Position numbers and translations under genes: made by a program
Shown here: one piece after another, positions 58,432-64,000 of the stretch
Layout of the letters: every line of letters starts with the position of its first letter
How positions within the stretch are numbered: the stretch's first letter is position 1
Assembly (NCBI GenBank): GCA_025966315.1
Contig: JAOPUZ010000072.1
Location: 57,749 to 121,748 of the forward strand
Length of the DNA: 64,000 bases
Direction: 5' to 3'
Source of the DNA: Frankiales bacterium
Lineage (GTDB): Bacteria; Actinomycetota; Actinomycetes; Mycobacteriales; Jatrophihabitantaceae
Notes under the pieces: model-generated
The model's database searches: none
What the model saw: the letters and a program-made list of their open reading frames with translations, nothing else
Told to the model about the DNA's origin: nothing

Positions 58432-59498
58432 GCGCGGCGGTAGTCGTTGCGCATCAGCACCTGGCCGGTGCCGTCTTGCACGATGCCGATCGGCCAGGCC
58501 GGCACTCCACGATCGGCGAGCAACTCCAGCGCTGCCGCGGCCCGATCGCCGGGCAATACGGCCACCATGCCGACCCCGAGGTTGAAGGCAGGCTCCAGCT
58601 CCGAGCGTCCGATCGAGCCCGCATTGGCTAGTAGCCGGAAGATGCCGGGCAGTGCCCACGTCGAACGATCCACCACCGCATCAACCGTCGGGGGCAGCAC
58701 TCGAGCCAGGTTGCTGGCGAGTCCGCCGCCGGTGATGTGCGAGAGCGCATGCAGCCCGACCGAATCGATCAGGGCCAGGCAGTCCTGGGCGTAGATACGG
58801 GTCGGCGTCAGCAGCGTTTCACCCAGGCTTGCGCCGTCCAACTCATCAGGTTGCGCGTTCAGGTCGAGCTGCGCCATCCGGATGATGTGCCGGACAAGTG
58901 AGTAGCCGTTCGAATGCACGCCCGAAGAGCCCAATGCGATCAGCACGTCGCCCGGCCGCACGTTGTCGGGGCGGAGCACCGCGTCCGCGTTCACGACCCC
59001 GGTGCCCGCCCCGGAGATGTCGTAGTCGTGTTCGCCCATTACCCCTGGGTGCTCGGCCGTTTCGCCGCCGATGAGCGCGCAGCCGGCCTGCACGCAGCCC
59101 TCCGCGATGCCGGCCACGATCTGGGCGATCTTCGTGGGCACCACCTTGCCAGTCGCGATGTAGTCCGTCATGAACAGCGGTTCGGCGCCGACGACGACAA
59201 GATCGTCGATGACCATCGCGACGAGGTCGATGCCGATCGTGTCGTGGCGGTCCAGTTGCTGAGCGATGACGAGCTTCGTGCCGACCCCGTCCGTCGAGGT
59301 CGCGAGCACCGGATTGGGGTAGCGCGTCAGGTCAAGGGAGAACAGGCCGGCGAAACCGCCGAGGTCGCCCCGCACACCGGGGCGGTAGGTACGCCGAACC
59401 GAATCCTTCATCAATTCGACGGCGTGATCGCCGGCCTTGATGTCGACGCCGGCGGCCTCGTAGGACACCGCCGACGGCGGGGACGACGATCCGGTCAC
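58425..59498 (-). CDS. purM: AIR synthetase (FGAM cyclo-ligase)
   Basis: A 357-residue PurM that closes the imidazole ring of AIR. Motifs: ATSTDGVGTKLVIAQ (Asp for Mg-ATP), GIDLVAMVIDDLVVVGAEPLF, CALIGGETAEHPGVM, LGSSGVHSNGYSLVR and HITGGGLASNLAR. GTG 59498 overlaps the purF stop (GTGA), giving translational coupling. Its last two codons and stop are inside a 17-bp repeat array, so the C-terminus is prone to change. Confidence 0.97.
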   Translation of the reverse strand: MTGSSSPPSAVSYEAAGVDIKAGDHAVELMKDSVRRTYRPGVRGDLGGFAGLFSLDLTRYPNPVLATSTDGVGTKLVIAQQLDRHDTIGIDLVAMVIDDLVVVGAEPLFMTDYIATGKVVPTKIAQIVAGIAEGCVQAGCALIGGETAEHPGVMGEHDYDISGAGTGVVNADAVLRPDNVRPGDVLIALGSSGVHSNGYSLVRHIIRMAQLDLNAQPDELDGASLGETLLTPTRIYAQDCLALIDSVGLHALSHITGGGLASNLARVLPPTVDAVVDRSTWALPGIFRLLANAGSIGRSELEPAFNLGVGMVAVLPGDRAAAALELLADRGVPAWPIGIVQDGTGQVLMRNDYRRAV

Positions 59499-61021
59499 GG
59501 ACGCTGAAGCGCGGCAGCGCCGGGATATCCCTCGACGTGCTCCGGAGCGCGGCCCGTCTGGTTGACCGCGCGTTCGATGCCCTCGAGTACATGTTTGCCG
59601 ACCACGTCAGGCAGTTCGATCGGGTATTCGCCATCGAAGCAGGCCCGGCAGAGCCGCGTCTTGGGCTGCTCACTCGAGGCGACCAGGCCGTCCAGCGAGA
59701 CGTACCCGAGCGAATCGGCGCCGATCGAGGCCCGGATTCCCTCGTTGTCCAGGCCGTTGGCGACAAGTTCGGCCTTGGACGCGAAATCGATGCCGTAGAA
59801 GCATGGCCATTTCACCGGTGGTGAAGCGATCCGGACATGTACCTCGAGGGCGCCGGCCTCGCGGAGCATCCGTACCAGCGCGCGTTGGGTGTTGCCGCGC
59901 ACGATCGAATCGTCCACGACCACCAACCGCTTGCCCCGGATCACGTCGCGGAGCGGGTTGAGCTTGAGCCGGATACCGAGCTGCCGGATGGTCTGCGACG
60001 GCTGAATGAACGTCCGTCCGACGTAGGCGTTCTTGACCAGGCCCACGCCATACGGAATTCCGGAGGCCTCGGCGTAACCGATCGCGGCCGGGGTCCCCGA
60101 TTCGGGGGTGGGCATGACCAGATCGGCCTCGACCGGATGCTCCTTGGCCAGCCGGCGGCCGATCTCGACCCGGGTCGAATGCACGCTGCGACCGCCGATG
60201 GTGGTGTCCGGCCGCGCCAGGTAGACGTACTCGAAGAGGCAGCCTTTCGGGTCCGGGTTGGCGAACCGCTGGCTGCGCAGCCCGTCCTCGTCGATCGCGA
60301 TCAGTTCGCCAGGCTCGATCTCGCGGACGAACGAGGCGCCGACGATGTCCAGGGCCGCGGATTCGCTGGTGACGACCCACCCGCGCTCGAGCCGTCCGAG
60401 GCTGAGCGGGCGGACGCCCTGCGGGTCACGGGCGGCATACAGCGTGTGTTCGTCCATGAAGGCGATAGAGAAGGCGCCCTTGAGGGTCGGCAGCACGTCC
60501 ATGGCCGCTTGTTCGAGGCTGACATCCGGACGATCAGCCAGTAGCTGCGTCATCAGGTCAGAATCCGAGGTCGCGGATTGACCGTTGCGATGTCCGAACT
60601 CCGCGGCGCGTGCGGCGGCGAGTTCGGCCGTGTTGACGAGGTTTCCGTTGTGGCCCAGCGCAATACCGGTGCCAGTACGGGTGGTGCGGAACACCGGCTG
60701 GGCATTCTCCCAGGTCGGCGAACCGGTCGTGGAGTAGCGCGTGTGACCGAGCGCGATGTGGCCCTTCAGTGTGGCCAGGGTGGATTCGTCGAAGACCTGG
60801 GACACGAGGCCGAGATCCTTGTAGACCAGGATCGACGAGCCGTCACTGACGGCGATACCGGCGGCTTCTTGGCCACGATGCTGCAATGCATACATACCGA
60901 AATATGCCAGCTTGGCGACCTCTTCGCCGGGGGCCCAGACGCCGAAGACGCCACAAGCGTCTTGGGGTCCCTGCTCCTGAGCGTTGATGTCGTGGGTAAG
61001 CCTGCCGTCTCCGCGCGCCAC
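59495..61021 (-). CDS. purF: Amidophosphoribosyltransferase
   Basis: A 508-residue PurF, first step of IMP synthesis: PRPP plus glutamine to phosphoribosylamine. A propeptide of ~22 residues (VARGDGRLTHDIN...) precedes the nucleophile Cys23 in DACGVFGVWAPG. Further motifs: LQHRGQEAAGIAVS, LGHTRYSTTG, and the PRPP loop RLVVVDDSIVRGNT. The fold also has conserved Cys residues (CFDGEYP) for a [4Fe-4S] cluster, as in Bacillus PurF. GTG 61021 is preferred over ATG 61147, whose extra 42 residues are Arg/Ala-rich. Confidence 0.96.
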   Translation of the reverse strand: MARGDGRLTHDINAQEQGPQDACGVFGVWAPGEEVAKLAYFGMYALQHRGQEAAGIAVSDGSSILVYKDLGLVSQVFDESTLATLKGHIALGHTRYSTTGSPTWENAQPVFRTTRTGTGIALGHNGNLVNTAELAAARAAEFGHRNGQSATSDSDLMTQLLADRPDVSLEQAAMDVLPTLKGAFSIAFMDEHTLYAARDPQGVRPLSLGRLERGWVVTSESAALDIVGASFVREIEPGELIAIDEDGLRSQRFANPDPKGCLFEYVYLARPDTTIGGRSVHSTRVEIGRRLAKEHPVEADLVMPTPESGTPAAIGYAEASGIPYGVGLVKNAYVGRTFIQPSQTIRQLGIRLKLNPLRDVIRGKRLVVVDDSIVRGNTQRALVRMLREAGALEVHVRIASPPVKWPCFYGIDFASKAELVANGLDNEGIRASIGADSLGYVSLDGLVASSEQPKTRLCRACFDGEYPIELPDVVGKHVLEGIERAVNQTGRAPEHVEGYPGAAALQRP

Positions 61022-61167
61022 GGTTGGGAGTCTAGCCGGGCCAAGGCGCGATCGTTCGCGGCGGGCGGCGTGTCCGGGCGCGGCGGGCGGCGCGTCAGAG
61101 CGCGTCAGAGTGCGTCCGAGTGCTTGCGACCTAGCCAGCAGCGACATCGCCGGAGTTCACTTTCGAC

Positions 61168-62886
61168 ATGAGCACATCACCGCCCACCGCCGCGGGCCAG
61201 CCGGGGATCGCCGAACCGTCCTACGTCTGTGGCGTCTCGGACATCCCGCTGCTCGGCGACACCATCGGCGACAATCTCCGCCGCACCTCGTTGCGGTTTG
61301 CCGAGCGCGAGGCCGTCGTCGAGTACGCGACCGGTCGCCGTCTCACGTACGCCGAACTCGACGCAGCGGTCGACGAGGTCGCTCGCGGCCTGCTCGCACG
61401 CGGGCTTCAACCGGGCGACCGCGTCGGCATCTGGGCTCCGAACCGTATCGACTGGATACTGGTCCAGTACGCCACCGCGCGGGTCGGCATCATCTGCGTG
61501 ACCGTCAATCCGGCGTACCGGACGCACGAGCTTGCCTACGTCCTGCAGCAATCAGGCGTCACCCTGCTGGTGTCGGCGATCGCCCGGCCGGCCGGCTCGT
61601 CGGGTGCGACCGGCAGTGACTACCGGGACATGGTCGACGAGGTCCGAGCTGACTGCCCCGAGCTCGATCACGTGGTGTACCTCGATGACCCCAGCTGGAA
61701 CATCCTGCTCGCCGCCGGGCAGCCGCTGCCGGCGAGCGCGGTCACCGACATTGCCCGCACGCTGTCGTTCGACGATCCGATCAATATCCAGTACACCTCG
61801 GGCACGACCGGATTCCCGAAGGGCGCCACGCTCACCCACCACAACATCCTGAACAACGGCTATTTCGTCGGCGAGCTGTGCCGATATACCGAACTGGACC
61901 GGATCTGCGTACCCGTCCCCTTCTATCACTGCTTCGGGATGGTTATGGGCAATCTCGCCGCGACCTCGCACGGGGCGTGCGTCGTCATTCCGGCGCCGTC
62001 CTTCGACCCGGCGGCGACGTTGCGCGCGGTGCAGGACGAGCAGTGCACATCCTTGTACGGGGTGCCGACCATGTTCATCGCCGAGCTCGCCTTGGCAAAC
62101 TTCGCGGAATTCGATCTGAGCGGGCTGCGCACCGGCATCATGGCCGGCTCGCCGTGCCCGGTCGAGGTGATGAAACGGGTCATCGCCGAGATGCACATGG
62201 CGGAGGTAACCATCTGTTACGGGATGACCGAGACCTCGCCGGTGTCCACCCAGACCCGGATCGGCGACTCGCTGGAGAAGCAAACGGCCACCGTGGGGCG
62301 CGTCCATCCGCACGTCGAGGTGAAGGTCGCCGACCCGGTGACGGGCCTGGTCATGCCGCGCGGCGAGACCGGGGAGCTGTGCACCAGGGCCTATTCGGTG
62401 ATGCGCGGGTATTGGTTGCAGCCGGACCTGACCACGGAGGTGCTGCGTGAGGGCTGGATGCACACCGGCGACCTGGCCACCATGGATGCCGACGGTTACC
62501 TGAACATCGTCGGACGATCCAAGGACATGGTCATTCGGGGTGGCGAGAATGTCTACCCACGCGAGGTCGAGGAATTCCTGTACCGCCACCCCGATATCGA
62601 AGACGTCCAGGTGGTGGGCGTTCCCGACGCGAAGTACGGCGAACAGCTGCTGGCGGCCGTCCGGCTCCGGCCCGGCTCGGTTGTGACCGATGAGGACATT
62701 CGCCAGTATTGCCAGGGGAGACTGGCTCACTACAAGATCCCGCGGTACGTGCGCTTCGTCGACAGCTTCCCGATGACGGTCACCGGAAAGATCCAGAAGT
62801 ACAAAATTCGCGAGCAGGCTGTCATCGAGTTGGGATTGCCGGAAGCGGCCGCGGCGAACCCGCTACTGGCCAGGAACGAGTTGTAA
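61168..62886 (+). CDS. Fatty-acyl-CoA synthetase / AMP-binding protein
   Basis: A 572-residue ANL-superfamily enzyme that activates a carboxylic acid to acyl-AMP and then acyl-CoA. Motifs: [16 protein letters not shown] (P-loop), [38 protein letters not shown] in pieces, and the C-terminal catalytic Lys in TGKIQKYKI. The pattern is of the FadD-type medium/long-chain synthetases. ATG 61168, divergent from purF. Its last 23 bases overlap the convergent gene at 62863. Confidence 0.93.
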   Translation: MSTSPPTAAGQPGIAEPSYVCGVSDIPLLGDTIGDNLRRTSLRFAEREAVVEYATGRRLTYAELDAAVDEVARGLLARGLQPGDRVGIWAPNRIDWILVQYATARVGIICVTVNPAYRTHELAYVLQQSGVTLLVSAIARPAGSSGATGSDYRDMVDEVRADCPELDHVVYLDDPSWNILLAAGQPLPASAVTDIARTLSFDDPINIQYTSGTTGFPKGATLTHHNILNNGYFVGELCRYTELDRICVPVPFYHCFGMVMGNLAATSHGACVVIPAPSFDPAATLRAVQDEQCTSLYGVPTMFIAELALANFAEFDLSGLRTGIMAGSPCPVEVMKRVIAEMHMAEVTICYGMTETSPVSTQTRIGDSLEKQTATVGRVHPHVEVKVADPVTGLVMPRGETGELCTRAYSVMRGYWLQPDLTTEVLREGWMHTGDLATMDADGYLNIVGRSKDMVIRGGENVYPREVEEFLYRHPDIEDVQVVGVPDAKYGEQLLAAVRLRPGSVVTDEDIRQYCQGRLAHYKIPRYVRFVDSFPMTVTGKIQKYKIREQAVIELGLPEAAAANPLLARNEL

Positions 62887-63597
62887 CCGCGGGTTGGTGG
62901 CGATCGCGTCGAGTTGCGCGGTCGGCAAGGTGGCGGTTGTCCGTTCCGTTGAGGCGAGCACGGTAAGACTGCAGCCCGCCTTGCCCGGCACGATCCGAAC
63001 GTACCCGGTCGGTGTCAGGGTCCGTTGCGCGTTGGTGGCACCGTTCGCGCCTGGGACACATTCACCGATCGTGCTCACCGAGACTCCGCCCCGGGTGCGG
63101 ATCGTCCAGGTCGTCCGATAGGTGTTGCCGGTTGAGGACTCGAAGGTCGAGTTCGCATACAGCTCCTGGTTCAGCGGAAACGCGGCTTCAACCGCTTCGA
63201 CCAAGGGGGCCGGGGCGCTTTTGGACAGCGAGCAGGTCTGGTCGATCGGGCAGCCCGTCGCATCCGTGGTCACCGCGCCAATCGGCTCGGCGACCACGGT
63301 TCGGGTGATCGTGCGACTTCGGTGCTGCCAGACGAGCCCGGCCGATACGGCGACCGCAATGGCCAGGACCAGCGCGGCCAATGCGGTACCGAACGACACC
63401 GGCCTCGTCATGCGCGGGTGCTCCGCCGCGGTCTCGTCGGCTGGATCGACCTCCGCCCGTCCGCTGGTGACCGGCGGTTGGTCGCGGGCGTCGCGGGCGT
63501 CGCGGTCGCGAGGTTCGGTCGGCTCGTCGACGACGACGAATCGATAAGGGTCCGGGGTGTCCGCGACGTGCCGCCGCGCCCACGGGCGGCGAATCAC
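62863..63597 (-). CDS. Single-TM membrane protein, function unknown
   Basis: A 244-residue protein: an acidic, Asp/Glu/Arg-rich cytoplasmic part (1-65), one TM helix ([20 protein letters not shown], about 70-90), and an outside domain (about 95-240) with Cys pairs ([24 protein letters not shown]) that could form disulfides. I do not recognise the family. Start ATG 63597 overlaps the previous gene's stop by four bases (ATGA), so the pair is coupled; both face away from the right edge of the window. Confidence 0.68.
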   Translation of the reverse strand: MIRRPWARRHVADTPDPYRFVVVDEPTEPRDRDARDARDQPPVTSGRAEVDPADETAAEHPRMTRPVSFGTALAALVLAIAVAVSAGLVWQHRSRTITRTVVAEPIGAVTTDATGCPIDQTCSLSKSAPAPLVEAVEAAFPLNQELYANSTFESSTGNTYRTTWTIRTRGGVSVSTIGECVPGANGATNAQRTLTPTGYVRIVPGKAGCSLTVLASTERTTATLPTAQLDAIATNPRLQLVPGQ

Positions 63598-63986
63598 GGT
63601 CCGACTCGGATGCTCGCGTCGGACGCGAGTCGCGCCGCGGCGGCCAGCTTGACCGGATCGAGTGACGGTGAGTCGAGCTGCACCGCGACGCTGCAGCCCC
63701 TATCGCGGGAGGCGAGGATTGAGACCAGCTGCGAATCGACGACGGTGTTGCCGCTGAGGTCGATGTGCGTCTGCTGGGTCTTGCTCTGACCGCCGGGTAT
63801 CGCGAGCCCATGAACCACACATTGCGCCGTCAGTAGCAATTGATCCGCGCCGATCTGGCCGGTGAGCGTGCCCCGGAACCGGCGGTCGTCGCTCGCGTCG
63901 CGGACGTCGAAACCGACCAGCGCCGTTCCGGTGGGGAAAGCCCGGCTGAACGCGGCCAGCAGATCGGCCGGCGGGGTCTCGGTCAC
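63594..63986 (-). CDS. Hypothetical protein, possibly truncated at the window edge
   Basis: About 130 residues from GTG 63986 (MTETPPADLL). The frame stays open to the window end (preceding codons read S-T-C-A), so the true start may lie outside and a secretion signal cannot be judged. A beta-rich domain with two Cys (TAQCVVHG, RGCSVAVQ) and a C-terminal helical region (KLAAAARLASDASIRVG) is visible. It is coupled (ATGA) to the next membrane gene. No family recognised. Confidence 0.55.
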   Translation of the reverse strand: MTETPPADLLAAFSRAFPTGTALVGFDVRDASDDRRFRGTLTGQIGADQLLLTAQCVVHGLAIPGGQSKTQQTHIDLSGNTVVDSQLVSILASRDRGCSVAVQLDSPSLDPVKLAAAARLASDASIRVGP

Positions 63987-64000
63987 GGCGCAGGTGCTCC

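Overview
The window is high-GC DNA with GTG starts, ATGA/GTGA stop-start overlaps and many actinobacterial marker genes: an HspR-linked dnaK operon, BldC, DUF3073, DUF3151, an AIM24-family protein and a mycothiol-type DinB-like protein. It is chromosomal DNA of a free-living actinomycete. Placement near Frankiales, Nakamurellales or Geodermatophilales is my inference from gene content only. I see no tRNA, rRNA or CRISPR array. One insertion sequence is present.

Layout. 0-10 kb: the end of an acyl-CoA oxidase, a TauE/SafE permease, a membrane Fe-S reductase, and a large zinc-ribbon/multi-TM protein cut in two by a 1,450-bp IS3-type element with a 3-bp target duplication; then AIM24 and SCO6745-type proteins. 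10-17 kb: dnaK-grpE-dnaJ-hspR and clpB, with a HAIR-like operator before dnaK. 17-28 kb: membrane proteins, SDR, pyrE, a SpoU methyltransferase, an FAD dehydrogenase, a glycosyltransferase, and RNase J translationally coupled to methionine aminopeptidase. 28-33 kb: an accessory island. It holds a WXG-type secreted toxin with a bacterial RNase A-like C-terminus, two immunity-type genes behind it (one apparently fused to a catalytically stripped RNase A-like fold), and a divergent lipoprotein/PKD secreted-protein pair. 33-39 kb: an MpaB-type oxygenase, DedA, and a tightly coupled redox operon (small secreted protein, ApbE, ferric-reductase-like membrane protein, NuoF-like protein, ferredoxin). 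39-43 kb: an epimerase, class II aldolase, DUF3151, thpR and a PrsW-type protein. 43-61 kb: nearly the whole de novo purine pathway (purA, purD, purB, purC, purS-purQ-purL, purM, purF) with bldC and DUF3073 embedded. 61-64 kb: an acyl-CoA synthetase and two secreted or membrane proteins of unknown function.

The purine genes together make IMP from PRPP, and purA/purB also carry IMP to AMP; purN/purH and purK/purE are not in the window. The chaperone operon is self-contained with its repressor. The island reads as a toxin-immunity locus.

Two patterns run through the window. First, short tandem arrays (15-23 bp units) sit on or beside gene stop codons at six or more places (grpE, the FAD dehydrogenase, the immunity fusion, ferredoxin, thpR, purM), alongside in-frame minisatellites in several linkers. 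Second, near-identical intergenic palindromes recur at unlinked gene ends. Neither is explained by the genes themselves.
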